From: Scalindua sp964344685
GTDB lineage: Bacteria; Planctomycetota; Brocadiia; Brocadiales; Scalinduaceae
DNA: 64,000 bases
Assembly (NCBI GenBank): GCA_964344685.1
Contig: CAYFOK010000014.1
Coordinates: forward strand, 33,247-97,246
Reading direction: 5' to 3'
The notes beneath the pieces were generated by a model. It worked only from the letters and a program-made list of their open reading frames with translations, made no database searches and had not been told where the DNA came from. A program made the position numbers and the translations under genes. Shown piece after piece: positions 17,823-26,203 of this stretch. Numbering within the stretch: the first letter of the stretch is position 1; the number at the start of each line of letters is the position of its first letter.

Positions 17823-18509
17823 ATGTTTTCTAATAAAAGATATTTGTTGATAGGTATATTTGTTTCTCTGTTTTTCTTGAGCCTGTGTAATAATGGTTCA
17901 GCTAATCCATCCTGGTCTATAAATGGAGAGTATTTCGAGGGATGTACCTGCAACCCGGGGTGTCCGTGTCTGTTTGGGAGTGCTCCCAGCCATAATAACA
18001 CATGTATCATAACGGGTGTGTTTTCTATTAAATCGGGGAATTACGGTCAGTATGTACTGGACGGTCAGACGGTGATTGGAATTACAGATTTAACTGCTTC
18101 TCCCGGAGAGAATTGGATAGTTTTCTATATCAGCGGAGATGGGTCTACAAGTGTTAGAAACAAAGTATTATTAGATATTTTTCAGAAACATGTCTTTGGC
18201 TTCGCAAAGGTCCCGCCTGAGAGAATTACTGTAAGATATTTACCTATACAAGTAGAATCTACTGAATGGCGTAAGAGGGCAGTGGTTGCTGATTACCTGA
18301 TACTGGATGTTGAAATGCTGAAGGGAAAAGCGGATCCTGGCAAACCAACACAGATTGTTAATAAGAGCTTCCCGGTCTGGGCAGACGAGTTTGATACTAT
18401 ACTAAACATGGGAAAGGCATTAACACACAGATTTCATGAGGGTAGTCATCAGTGGAATTATGATGGAAGAAGTGGTTTTTCAACTTATTTCCACTTTGAG
18501 GGTAACTAA
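17823..18509 (+). CDS. secreted DUF1326-family protein
   Basis: A 228-residue protein with an N-terminal signal peptide (hydrophobic residues about 8-25, likely cut after GSA) and the DUF1326 signature WSINGEYFEGCTCNPGCPC, a cysteine-rich opening followed by beta-rich sequence. Biochemical function is unknown in the family; the cysteine cluster suggests metal or thiol chemistry. The ATG at 17823 is chosen because GGGAGG lies six bases upstream; an in-frame ATG at 17781 would put 14 charged/polar residues before the signal peptide. Confidence 0.8.
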   Translation: MFSNKRYLLIGIFVSLFFLSLCNNGSANPSWSINGEYFEGCTCNPGCPCLFGSAPSHNNTCIITGVFSIKSGNYGQYVLDGQTVIGITDLTASPGENWIVFYISGDGSTSVRNKVLLDIFQKHVFGFAKVPPERITVRYLPIQVESTEWRKRAVVADYLILDVEMLKGKADPGKPTQIVNKSFPVWADEFDTILNMGKALTHRFHEGSHQWNYDGRSGFSTYFHFEGN

Positions 18510-18601
18510 AGAATTAGGAATTTCATATAAGCACAGGAAAAAATAGGCACCAGACTGTTAAATAAGAAACTGGATATATTATGGTATTGTGTTTACGGGT
18601 C

Positions 18602-18985
18602 CTAGATAGATACTGCAAGCGGTGATGGGGTAGATTGATTAACAAATCTGTTTATCAGCTCTTTTTCATCTTCTTCAATATCAATAAATGCTGCAGCAAT
18701 ACCAAAAATAGAAGTATGCGGTTGCTTTTTCACGCGCGTTACCATACCAGTACACCTGACTGGCTCTGATGATGTAGAGAATCCTATCTTCAGGTCTAAG
18801 ACTGTACCGTTCTGTATATTACTACTGGAATTAAAGAATAAGCCACCAACGCTCAAGTCGTTTACACCTACCATGTCCCATTCAGATGAAGCCATTTCCT
18901 GCCTATTATTGGGCCTGGTTCTGAATCTTATGATAATAGGTTTCTCAGCTCTTCGATGTTTTCTTCTCTCCATATAATTATACAT
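18602..18985 (-). CDS. PilZ-domain c-di-GMP receptor protein
   Basis: A single PilZ domain, 127 residues. The two c-di-GMP-binding motifs are present: RxxxR within ERRKHRRAEK near the N-terminus and (D/N)xSxxG as NDLSVGG. It has no attached output domain and probably acts by protein-protein contact. AGGA six bases upstream supports the ATG at 18985 over the one four codons later. A sigma-54-like promoter is found 72-87 bases upstream on the same strand. It converges with the DUF1326 gene. Confidence 0.88.
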   Translation of the reverse strand: MYNYMERRKHRRAEKPIIIRFRTRPNNRQEMASSEWDMVGVNDLSVGGLFFNSSSNIQNGTVLDLKIGFSTSSEPVRCTGMVTRVKKQPHTSIFGIAAAFIDIEEDEKELINRFVNQSTPSPLAVSI

Positions 18986-19056
18986 TGTTAATCCTTTTAT
19001 TAATGTTTTACGCTGACTTTAATTTTGTTATAGTTACTTATTATGTGTTAAATTAA

Positions 19057-19072
19057 AGCAATTTGCATGCCT
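19057..19072 (-). promoter_or_regulatory. sigma-54-like promoter for the PilZ gene
   Basis: On the minus strand the sequence is AGGCATGCAAATTGCT. GG and GC are ten bases apart and only the first base departs from TGGCAYRNNNNTTGCW. Transcription would start near 19046, about 60 bases before the gene start. Confidence 0.5.
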
Positions 19073-19273
19073 ATAGTCAGCATTTATAACACTAAAGAGT
19101 TAATGCACTATAGTAATGACACTTATGACAAGCAGGATAAAGGGGCGTATTTGCTGTAACTTTTCTCGTAGTAAATAATACCCAGTTTAGCAACAGAATT
19201 TCGCCAAAATGACTTATTTTTTGTCATAAAAGATAATTAATATGTATACTGAACTTTATTAAATTACTTTTAG

Positions 19274-19301
19274 TTGACACTCTAATTTATAATCGTAATA
19301 T
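19274..19301 (+). promoter_or_regulatory. sigma-70 promoter for the cbi genes
   Basis: A perfect -35 TTGACA (19274-19279) and TAATAT (19296-19301) with a 16-base spacer. The predicted start near 19308 leaves a leader of about 45 bases before cbiG, which has GGAGAG as its ribosome-binding site. Confidence 0.6.
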
Positions 19302-19353
19302 AGTGTATGTCTATTTACAGTCATGATTTGTATGAATTGGAGAGTACAATAAT

Positions 19354-20139
19354 ATGAACCTGGCAATTATGGCTATAAGTGATGAGGGTATTAATGTGGC
19401 TGAACGCATTAAAGATAACCTTGATGATGAAGTAACCATTTTTTTGCCGAAGAAATTAGAGAAGTCAAAGCTGGATGCTACTTTTTATTCAAACAAATTT
19501 AGTGATCAAATGGGTGATCTGTTTTCTCAATATGAGGGACTCGTACTTATCATGGCATCGGGCATAGTAGTACGTACAATTGCTCCGTATATTAAGGGCA
19601 AGTATACTGATCCTGCAGTTGTAGTGGTTGACGATGTAGGGCGTTATGTTATCAGTATACTCTCCGGTCATGAAGGTGGAGCAAACAATTTAGCACATAA
19701 AGTTGCAAGCATTCTACACACAGATGCTGTTATTACGACAGGAACAGAAGCAAAGAAGGATATTATAATCGGTATAGGCTGCAAGCGAGGAATAGAGAGT
19801 GATAAGGTTAAGGAGGCTATTAATAGAGCTCTCCAAACTGCTGAAGTAACTATTGATAGAGTGCGGCTGGCAGGCACTGTGGACTTGAAGGCAGATGAAA
19901 AGGGATTGTTGTCTGCACTGCAGGAGCTTGGAATTCCACTGAGGGTAGTTTCGAGGCCTGAGATTGAGAGTTGTGCGAAAGATTATTCTAAATCAGATTT
20001 TGTTATTGATAAGATTGGAGTGGGTGGTGTAAGTGAGCCGGCGGCTCTAATTTCAGGGAGGAAGACAAAGTTAATACTAAAGAAGCAGAAATATCCGGGA
20101 GTAACGGTAGCGATAGCTCAGGAAAACTTTATGTGGTAG
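19354..20139 (+). CDS. cbiG: cobalt-precorrin-5A hydrolase
   Basis: Anaerobic corrin-ring enzyme that opens the ring-A lactone of cobalt-precorrin-5A. At 261 residues it is shorter than the roughly 350-residue Salmonella CbiG. The N-terminal domain (YEGLVLIMASGIVVRTIAPY, SGHEGGANNLA) and the C-terminal domain (KKDIIIGIGCKRGIESDKV onward) are both recognisable and sit close together, so the central domain seems reduced or absent. The stop codon overlaps the cbiH start. Three-gene cluster cbiG-cbiH-cbiJ. Confidence 0.9.
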   Translation: MNLAIMAISDEGINVAERIKDNLDDEVTIFLPKKLEKSKLDATFYSNKFSDQMGDLFSQYEGLVLIMASGIVVRTIAPYIKGKYTDPAVVVVDDVGRYVISILSGHEGGANNLAHKVASILHTDAVITTGTEAKKDIIIGIGCKRGIESDKVKEAINRALQTAEVTIDRVRLAGTVDLKADEKGLLSALQELGIPLRVVSRPEIESCAKDYSKSDFVIDKIGVGGVSEPAALISGRKTKLILKKQKYPGVTVAIAQENFMW

Positions 20140-20849
20140 GTATTGGCCCAGGCAACATGGAAAACATGAGTATCAGGGCAGTTAATGTAATAAAGGGTTC
20201 TGACTGTGTTATTGGCTATAAGACATATATTAATTTAATTAAGGATCTGGTTGAAGGCAAAGAGGTTATTAACTCAGGAATGCGTGCTGAGATCGACCGA
20301 GCTGCCCTGGCTATCAAAAAAGCAGAAGAGGGAAAAATTGTTTCTGTAATAAGCAGCGGGGATGCGGGTGTGTTTGGAATGGCAGGTCTGGTACTAGAGG
20401 TTGCAAAAAATGCTGAACAAAAAATCCCAGTTGAAATTGTACCAGGAATTCCATCTGAGAATGCAGCAGCAGCGCTTCTGGGAGCACCGCTGATGCATGA
20501 TCACGTTACTATAAGCCTGAGTGATCTGCTCACCTCCTGGGACGTTATTGAGAAAAGGGTAAGGCTCGCGGCAGAGGGAGACTTTGTAGTTGTTCTGTAT
20601 AATCCGAAAAGTTCAGAGAGAAAATGGCAGATTGAAAAGACTGTTGAGATATTGTTAAGCAGGAAACCGTATGATACGCCCGTTGGTATTGTCAAAAGTG
20701 CAATGCGAAAAAAACAAAATATAATAATCACGGATCTCGGTTCAGTCTTGGAACACCATATAGATATGACCACAATATTGATTGTTGGGAATTCAACAAC
20801 CTTTGTTTTTGATAAATATATGATAACAAAGAGAGGTTATAACGTTTGA
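20133..20849 (+). CDS. cbiH: cobalt-factor III / precorrin-3B C17-methyltransferase
   Basis: SAM-dependent ring-contracting methyltransferase of cobalamin synthesis, 238 residues from a GTG start. The opening VGIGPGNMENMSIRA and internal SSGDAGVFGMAG and VPGIPSENAAAALLGAPL are characteristic. The first beta strand in relatives usually reads KLYVVGIGPG. Here K-L-Y are encoded just upstream in the same frame, but no ATG, GTG or TTG precedes them after the in-frame stop at 20034. GTG at 20133, with AGGA nine bases upstream, is the only standard start. Its reading frame overlaps the end of cbiG by seven bases. Confidence 0.88.
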   Translation: MVGIGPGNMENMSIRAVNVIKGSDCVIGYKTYINLIKDLVEGKEVINSGMRAEIDRAALAIKKAEEGKIVSVISSGDAGVFGMAGLVLEVAKNAEQKIPVEIVPGIPSENAAAALLGAPLMHDHVTISLSDLLTSWDVIEKRVRLAAEGDFVVVLYNPKSSERKWQIEKTVEILLSRKPYDTPVGIVKSAMRKKQNIIITDLGSVLEHHIDMTTILIVGNSTTFVFDKYMITKRGYNV

Positions 20850-21637
20850 TATTAGTAATGTCCGGTACGGAAGAGGGTAAGGAGATCGTTAAAAGACTGA
20901 ATGAAAAAGGTGAAAATATAATTACAACAGTAGCTACCGAATACGGGCACAAAATATATGAAAAAATAGGATTGGGGCACCTATGTATTCAGGGAAGACT
21001 CGACATAAATGAGTTGTCTGAATTTATTCGAGAGAAAGACGTAGGCATATTAATTGATGCCACTCATCCATATGCAACACAGGCATCTCTTAATGCAATA
21101 AAGGCAAGTGAAAAGAACGGAATTAAATATATCAGGTTCCAGAGATCTTCATCGGTCAGTAAAGAAGGAGAAATTGGTGAAATTGATGTAGGCAATTTTG
21201 GGTTTGTACATTTAGTTACGGATATGGATGAAGCGGTAAGTTGGTGCAGTAAATCTGACAAAAAGAGAATATTATTAACTACCGGTTTTTCTACTGCTGA
21301 AAAGTTTGCACATTTAGTAGATGAAAAAGAAATTTATATCAGGATCCTGCCAATGCCTGCCCATATTGAACAGTGTGTCAAAATGGGTATCAAACCATCA
21401 AACATTCTCGCGTTACAGGGGCCTTTTTCATTAGAATTTAACAAGGCAATATACAATCAATATAATATTGATGTTGTGGTTACCAAAGATAGCGGCAAGA
21501 CAGGGGGTGTTCCTGAAAAGATTCAGTCAGCAAGTGATGCAGGAATTGATATAGTAATAATTAAGAGAGATGAGATTGATTATCCTGTAAAATGCTCTTC
21601 TATTGATGAGGTCTTTGGGTTTTTGGGGATAGGCTAG
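20846..21637 (+). CDS. cbiJ: cobalt-precorrin-6A reductase
   Basis: Pyridine-nucleotide-dependent reductase of the corrin pathway (CbiJ/CobK family), 263 residues. It starts from TTG, overlapping the cbiH stop (TTGA); the first strand ILVMSGTEEGKEI requires this start. Other family blocks are GILIDATHPYATQASLNAI, RILLTTGFSTAEKF and VTKDSGKTGGVPEKI. Last gene of the local cobalamin cluster; the other corrin genes are not in the window. Confidence 0.92.
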   Translation: MILVMSGTEEGKEIVKRLNEKGENIITTVATEYGHKIYEKIGLGHLCIQGRLDINELSEFIREKDVGILIDATHPYATQASLNAIKASEKNGIKYIRFQRSSSVSKEGEIGEIDVGNFGFVHLVTDMDEAVSWCSKSDKKRILLTTGFSTAEKFAHLVDEKEIYIRILPMPAHIEQCVKMGIKPSNILALQGPFSLEFNKAIYNQYNIDVVVTKDSGKTGGVPEKIQSASDAGIDIVIIKRDEIDYPVKCSSIDEVFGFLGIG

Positions 21638-21651
21638 ACAAGATTGATGAG

Positions 21652-21676
21652 TGACTATTGACTAATGACTAATGAC
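21652..21676 (+). repeat. short tandem repeat of TGACTAA
   Basis: About 3.6 copies of a heptamer (TGACTAT, TGACTAA, TGACTAA, TGAC) in the gap behind cbiJ. It may be a slippage-prone microsatellite; no function is evident. Confidence 0.6.
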
Positions 21677-21795
21677 AAATGGTATAGAAATGATGTATAA
21701 TCATGCATCACGCTGGTAAAATTCATACTATTTGTTTATGATATGCTCTTCTAATATAAACAGTAGTATACTGTAATTGAATGAAAGGAGTTTTA

Positions 21796-22299
21796 ATGAA
21801 AGGTATAATGAAAGTCAAAATAGTTTTGGCTGTCTTTGTTTTTTTTGCATGTATTGTTTGCATGATAATGAAAGACGTTAATGCTCAACATACAGATGTT
21901 TTCAACCTTTATAAGGACAAGGGCCCGGAAAAAGAAGGTCTTGCTAGAGATGTTAAACCTGATGCACCGGAAGCAGAATGGATTGAAGTAGAAAATCGTT
22001 TTAAGTATAAAGTCTCAGTGGATAAGAGTAAATATGAGGCAAAGGACCTTACTATGGCAGATATTGAGCTTTGGGAGATTGTGGACAAGTCACCATTTGA
22101 GTGGCATCAGGTTGATTATTATCTGGAGGGTGATATTGAAGAGATACATTTGAGGACTTTTGGTAAACAGAATTGTATTCGTAAGCGAAAGGGGAGTTTA
22201 TTTTGGCTTAAGGATGGAAAGAAGTGTGTTTATTGGACAAAATGGTCTACATGGGATTGCAGACCTGAAGAAGAAAGGGATATTGCTATGTACCCATAG
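21796..22299 (+). CDS. secreted protein of unknown function
   Basis: Not recognised. A 167-residue protein with a basic start, a strong hydrophobic segment (VLAVFVFFACIVCMIM) and a probable signal-peptidase site after VNA. The mature part is rich in charged and aromatic residues; its last third contains three cysteines (QNCIRKRKGSLFW, KKCVYW, WDCRPEEER). The ATG at 21796 is selected because AAGGAG lies five bases upstream, itself inside an earlier in-frame ATG at 21781. Stand-alone gene between the cobalamin cluster and the rubrerythrin-like gene. Confidence 0.65.
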   Translation: MKGIMKVKIVLAVFVFFACIVCMIMKDVNAQHTDVFNLYKDKGPEKEGLARDVKPDAPEAEWIEVENRFKYKVSVDKSKYEAKDLTMADIELWEIVDKSPFEWHQVDYYLEGDIEEIHLRTFGKQNCIRKRKGSLFWLKDGKKCVYWTKWSTWDCRPEEERDIAMYP

Positions 22300-22436
22300 A
22301 TATAATCCATATGTTTAAAATATGTTATTTTCTATTGACTTACAGAATAAAATATGATTACATATCTAAACTGTAATGGTTATCGATTAGAGCATGAAAA
22401 AAATTCTAAATTTTTATTTCAGGAGATAATTTAAAG

Positions 22437-22856
22437 ATGGCGGAATTAGTTAATGAAAATAGAATTGGCAGTGCGAAGGGGAGTGCGGTAGAGGACGCAG
22501 TAAATGCGAACTTTCAAGGAGAGACTGCTGAAGTTGGTCTCTATCTGGCAATGTCCAGACAGGCACAAAGGGAGGGCTATCCGGAGATAGCCGAAGCATT
22601 GAAATCACTTGCAATGGATGAAGCATGGCATGCAGCACGTTTTGCTGAACTGAACGGAAAAATAAGTGAATCTACAAAAGAAAATTTAGAAAAAATGCTG
22701 TCAGGTGAACAAGGTGCTAATAAAGGCAAGAAAAATGCATCTGTTAAAGCAAAAGAGGCAGGGGTGGATGAAGCAGGAAATTTCTTTGATGAGTCGTCAC
22801 AAGATGAAGCCCGTCACGCAAAGACCCTTGAAGGATTACTGAAAAGATATTTCTAA
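22437..22856 (+). CDS. rubrerythrin-like ferritin-fold protein
   Basis: A 139-residue di-iron four-helix protein without the C-terminal rubredoxin domain of classical rubrerythrin. The carboxylate/histidine ligands are visible in NFQGETAEVGLY, AMDEAWHAARF and DESSQDEARHAKTLEGLL (two ExxH motifs). Rubrerythrins reduce hydrogen peroxide in anaerobes; without rubredoxin another electron donor would be needed. GGAGAT lies upstream and a strong terminator (22900-22938) follows, so it is probably monocistronic. Confidence 0.85.
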   Translation: MAELVNENRIGSAKGSAVEDAVNANFQGETAEVGLYLAMSRQAQREGYPEIAEALKSLAMDEAWHAARFAELNGKISESTKENLEKMLSGEQGANKGKKNASVKAKEAGVDEAGNFFDESSQDEARHAKTLEGLLKRYF

Positions 22857-23258
22857 ATGGAATGACTGTTATAGGACTATATATTTATCATAATCATATA
22901 AAATGCGAAGCTTAACCAAAATTAAGCTTCGCATTTTTAGTTTGGACATTAAACATCAGGAAAATCTTTATCTATTAGAGTTTATGTTTGTCTGCTATTG
23001 AAGTCTCAATAGTCTGATAGCATAAGTTTCGGATTGTATCGGATAAAACCGGAGCAACATGGGGTGAGGTACTCATTCTGCTGTAGAACAGATATATTTG
23101 TTTAGTTTAGATGTAACTACCAGAACTTTCTTATCACTGTTAACTCACTCATGTTGATAACTCTTTTTTGGTAGCTTGATTTCACAGGTTAGTTTTGAAA
23201 ATGTTTAAATGATGATGAATTTTGCACTGCTGTTTCTTTAAATTATTTTCCTTTATGC
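22857..23258. other. intergenic stretch with one terminator
   Basis: The first 80 bases hold the terminator of the rubrerythrin-like gene. From about 22940 to the end of the minus-strand gene at 23259 I see no gene, hairpin with T-run, or promoter that I can support. Confidence 0.6.
22900..22938 (+). terminator. rho-independent terminator
   Basis: AAATGCGAAGCTTAA pairs with TTAAGCTTCGCATTT across a six-base CCAAAA loop and runs into a T-tract. It lies 44 bases behind the rubrerythrin-like gene. The flanking A/T tracts would let it act on the opposite strand too. Confidence 0.9.
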
Positions 23259-23582
23259 TTACGCATATGATATTTTTGTTATTGGGTAATTAACACTCGT
23301 GCCAGTTCTGTCTTTGGCCCGTACGTGTGTCCAAGGCTCTTCACCATCAGTCATCCTTACGAAGTGAAAAGGTAGTGGCTGTCGCTGCTTCGGTCCACCA
23401 CTCGGATTGATTGTAATATTAATTGTTAAAATCTTTTCATCGGTAACATGGTCTTCATCCTGTTCCGCAATTACTTCGTCATCAAAGGAATCAACCATAG
23501 CGATACCATCAACTCTCAGGAATTTTGTTTTTGCCCTTAAATCCCATTCTGCCTTTGTAATCTTAATTTTCATAGTTTCCAT
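23259..23582 (-). CDS. hypothetical protein
   Basis: Not recognised. A 107-residue soluble protein, predicted mostly beta, without signal peptide, membrane segment or cysteine. It contains a proline/glutamine-rich loop (SGGPKQRQPLPFHFVRM) and an acidic stretch (EVIAEQDEDHVTDEK). A second ATG three codons downstream is an equally possible start (GGA close upstream). Alone on the minus strand; the 250 bases upstream show no clear promoter. Confidence 0.55.
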   Translation of the reverse strand: METMKIKITKAEWDLRAKTKFLRVDGIAMVDSFDDEVIAEQDEDHVTDEKILTINITINPSGGPKQRQPLPFHFVRMTDGEEPWTHVRAKDRTGTSVNYPITKISYA

Positions 23583-23767
23583 ATGGTCTTTGATTTCCTT
23601 ATTTAAAGTTTAAATTATCAGTATTTCTGTTTAAATCATACAGAAATTACATTAACAGATACACAGGTAATTGCAAGCCAAAAAAGCATGTTTTCCTTAC
23701 TGTTATTTAATTTAAAAGTGTTTTAATAAAGTTCAGAAACAAAGAAATTTGGTGACTTTAATGGAAT

Positions 23768-23796
23768 TTGTTATAAAATAAAAGATTGAATATAAT
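23768..23796 (+). promoter_or_regulatory. probable sigma-70 promoter for the thiolase cluster
   Basis: TTGTTA (23768-23773), 17-base spacer, perfect TATAAT (23791-23796). Start of transcription is expected near 23803, about 27 bases before the thiolase ATG at 23830. Confidence 0.5.
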
Positions 23797-23829
23797 AATT
23801 CGTATCAGCCTGAAATGGAGGAAAACGAG

Positions 23830-24966
23830 ATGTATGTTACTGGAATTGGCAGGACAAAGTTTGGCACTCTCACAGAATCAATGCCTGAATTGATTTACCA
23901 GGCAATGTATAATGCTGTTAACGATAGCCCGATTTCCATTGAAGAGATAGAAGCAGTATACGTTAGTAATTTTATTGGTGGCCCATCTGAGAAGCAGTTG
24001 CATTTGAACTCAGTTGTCTCCAGTCTGCTTCCAGAACTTAGACTTCCGATTATACGTGTGGAGACGGCATGTGCATCCGGCAGCAGTGCTCTATATCAGG
24101 CGATAATCGCTTTATCACGATTTGAAAACATTCTTATAGTTGGTGTTGAGAAAATGACTAATGCAACTTCTGCTGAGAGCTCTCAGAACCTGGGTATGGC
24201 AGGAGATCGTGCGGCAGATCAGATGCAGGGTTTGATTTTCCCTGCGCATTATGCTTTGGTTGCACAACAGCACATGCAGAAATTCGGTACAACCCATGAA
24301 GACCTGGAATTAGTTGCTTTAAAAAACCATAATAACTCCAGATTAAACCCATTAGCCCATTTCAGCCATAAAGATGTAACCATTGAAATGATAAAAAATG
24401 CTCCTGTGATTGCTTCTCCATTAAACCTGTTTGACTGTTCACCAATTTCAGATGGTGCTGCCGCAGTTGTAATTTCAAAAAACAGTATAAGCGACAGGGA
24501 TGTAAAGGTGACAGGTTCGGCTCTGGCCACAGATCACATCTCTTTGTCTCATCGAAAAGTACACACTTCTCTTGAAGCCGCAAAAGTGGCCAGCAAACAG
24601 GCATACGAACTTGCGGGAGTTACACCCGAAGATCTTGATATAGTGGAGGTCCACGACTGTTTTACAATCAATGAGCTTGTAGCTATGGAAGATCTAGGAA
24701 TATGCAAACCGGGAGAAAGTAAAGATTGGGTCAGGGAGGAGAGGACATCAATCAAGGGTGATATGCCGATAAATACTGACGGAGGTTTAAAGGCAGACGG
24801 ACATCCTATAGGCGCTACCGGACTTGCCCAGGTGTTTGAAGTAACGACTCAACTGCGGGGCGAAGCCGGAGAACGTCAGGTAAATGGAGCTGAGGTCGGC
24901 CTTACACACAACATTGGCGGTGTAGGTGGAACTGCCGTAGTGCACATTCTTGAAAGGAGGAGTTGA
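23830..24966 (+). CDS. thiolase-family acyl-CoA acyltransferase
   Basis: A 378-residue thiolase-fold enzyme of the SCP2/archaeal-type branch. The nucleophilic cysteine is C81 in ETACASGSSAL; the second conserved block is DGGLKADGHPIGATG, and HNIGGVGGTA forms the C-terminal glycine-rich loop. It should condense or cleave acyl-CoA (acetoacetyl-CoA or a longer substrate). An earlier in-frame ATG at 23815 contains the GGAGG ribosome-binding site and is unlikely to be used. The partner gene starts four bases after the stop. This thiolase branch usually works with a separate DUF35 Zn-ribbon protein, which here is fused into the next gene. Confidence 0.88.
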   Translation: MYVTGIGRTKFGTLTESMPELIYQAMYNAVNDSPISIEEIEAVYVSNFIGGPSEKQLHLNSVVSSLLPELRLPIIRVETACASGSSALYQAIIALSRFENILIVGVEKMTNATSAESSQNLGMAGDRAADQMQGLIFPAHYALVAQQHMQKFGTTHEDLELVALKNHNNSRLNPLAHFSHKDVTIEMIKNAPVIASPLNLFDCSPISDGAAAVVISKNSISDRDVKVTGSALATDHISLSHRKVHTSLEAAKVASKQAYELAGVTPEDLDIVEVHDCFTINELVAMEDLGICKPGESKDWVREERTSIKGDMPINTDGGLKADGHPIGATGLAQVFEVTTQLRGEAGERQVNGAEVGLTHNIGGVGGTAVVHILERRS

Positions 24967-24970
24967 GAAC

Positions 24971-26077
24971 ATGGTATACGAGTGTGAAGATTGTCGGAAA
25001 CAATGGTACTATAATGTTAAGAAATGTATCTTCTGTCAGGGGGATGTTATAGAATTACCTCCTGCTAAAAGTACTGTTAGAGGAGTCACTAAGATAGAAA
25101 TCCCTTCACCCGGGCACACCCGCGTTCCTTATTGTGATCTTTTGTTAGAGGATGAATATGGAAACTTTGAAATAAGGAAATCATATTCAGATCATGAGCT
25201 GGGAGAGATGCTGGAGGCAGAGTCGAGAGAGACTAAAAAGGTAGCCAAGGAGAGAACTGTTGGTATTGTAGGTGCGGGAACCATGGGAAGTGGTATTGCG
25301 CAAGTTTGTGCTCAAACAGGATATCATGTCCTCATGATTGACAGGCATATAGATACTGCAAAAAAATCACTGGAAAAAATAGATAAGGCACTTTCCAAGT
25401 CAACAAAGGATGAAATAAAACAAGAAATCCTTGGCAGAATTAAGGCAACAGCCAACTTATACGAGATGGAGCATGCTGACCTTATTATAGAGGTATTAAC
25501 AGAGGATATGGAACTTAAGAAGGAGGTTTTCAGGGAATTAGATAATGAGTGTTCTAAGGAGACTATCTTTGCGACTAATACATCTTCCCTTTCTGTAACG
25601 GAGTTATCTGAGGTGCTTAAAGACCCAGGCAGGCTAGTAGGTCTCCACTTCTTCAATCCGGTACCGAGAATGAAGCTGGTAGAGATAGTGCGGTCAAAGA
25701 ACACATCAGAGGAAACACTCGAGTATGCAAAGGAGATTGCGTTTGAATTAGATAAGACACCGGTGATTACAGGCGATGCCCCAGGCTTTATTGTTAATCG
25801 TCTTCTTCTTATTTTCTTGAACGAAGCAATTGATAAATATTCAGATGGCACTTCAACTGCTGCAGATATTGATAAGGCTGTAACACTGGGACTTAATCAC
25901 CCGATGGGGCCGCTGGCATTATCGGATCTAATTGGTCTTGACGTTTGTAAGGCAATTCTGGATGTTTTATACCAGGGCTACAAAGACCCCAGGTACAAAC
26001 CATGTAAAACACTCTGTGAGATGGTTGATAAGGGTACTCTAGGCAGAAAGAGTGGAGAGGGGTTTTATAAGTACTAA
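24971..26077 (+). CDS. DUF35-like Zn-ribbon/OB domain fused to 3-hydroxyacyl-CoA dehydrogenase
   Basis: A 368-residue two-domain protein. Residues 1-85 look like a DUF35 acyl-CoA-associated protein: a Zn ribbon with C5xxC8 and C19xxC22, then an OB-like stretch containing VPYCDLLLEDEYGNFEI. Residues 95-368 are a complete 3-hydroxybutyryl/hydroxyacyl-CoA dehydrogenase with the NAD site GIVGAGTMGSGIAQ, the catalytic histidine in GLHFFNPVPRMKLVEIV and DAPGFIVNRLLL. AGGAGG ten bases upstream supports the ATG at 24971. The fusion places the thiolase scaffold domain directly on the next enzyme of the beta-oxidation-type sequence, suggesting substrate channelling with the adjacent thiolase (inference). 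Confidence 0.82.
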   Translation: MVYECEDCRKQWYYNVKKCIFCQGDVIELPPAKSTVRGVTKIEIPSPGHTRVPYCDLLLEDEYGNFEIRKSYSDHELGEMLEAESRETKKVAKERTVGIVGAGTMGSGIAQVCAQTGYHVLMIDRHIDTAKKSLEKIDKALSKSTKDEIKQEILGRIKATANLYEMEHADLIIEVLTEDMELKKEVFRELDNECSKETIFATNTSSLSVTELSEVLKDPGRLVGLHFFNPVPRMKLVEIVRSKNTSEETLEYAKEIAFELDKTPVITGDAPGFIVNRLLLIFLNEAIDKYSDGTSTAADIDKAVTLGLNHPMGPLALSDLIGLDVCKAILDVLYQGYKDPRYKPCKTLCEMVDKGTLGRKSGEGFYKY

Positions 26078-26203
26078 TACTTGACTCGTATTTTCACAAA
26101 TTAATTAAATAAAGGACTGCAAGCAAGAGGAAAAAACACTAAGATGAAAATAGTTCTTATGAACAGATAATAAATAATAAATGGCTACCGATTAAAGCAG
26201 ATT

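Larger units (their letters stand above)
18986..19353. other. divergent regulatory region between PilZ and cbiG genes
   Basis: This 368-base gap holds a minus-strand sigma-54-type promoter (19057-19072) for the PilZ gene and a plus-strand sigma-70-type promoter (19274-19301) for cbiG. An inverted repeat ATGAC-N9-GTCAT lies at 19209-19227. No cobalamin-riboswitch B12 box was recognised before cbiG. Confidence 0.55.

Noticed and set aside
18986..19353. Cobalamin riboswitch before cbiG
   Set aside because: No B12 box or extended structured leader could be found; the predicted leader is only about 45 bases.
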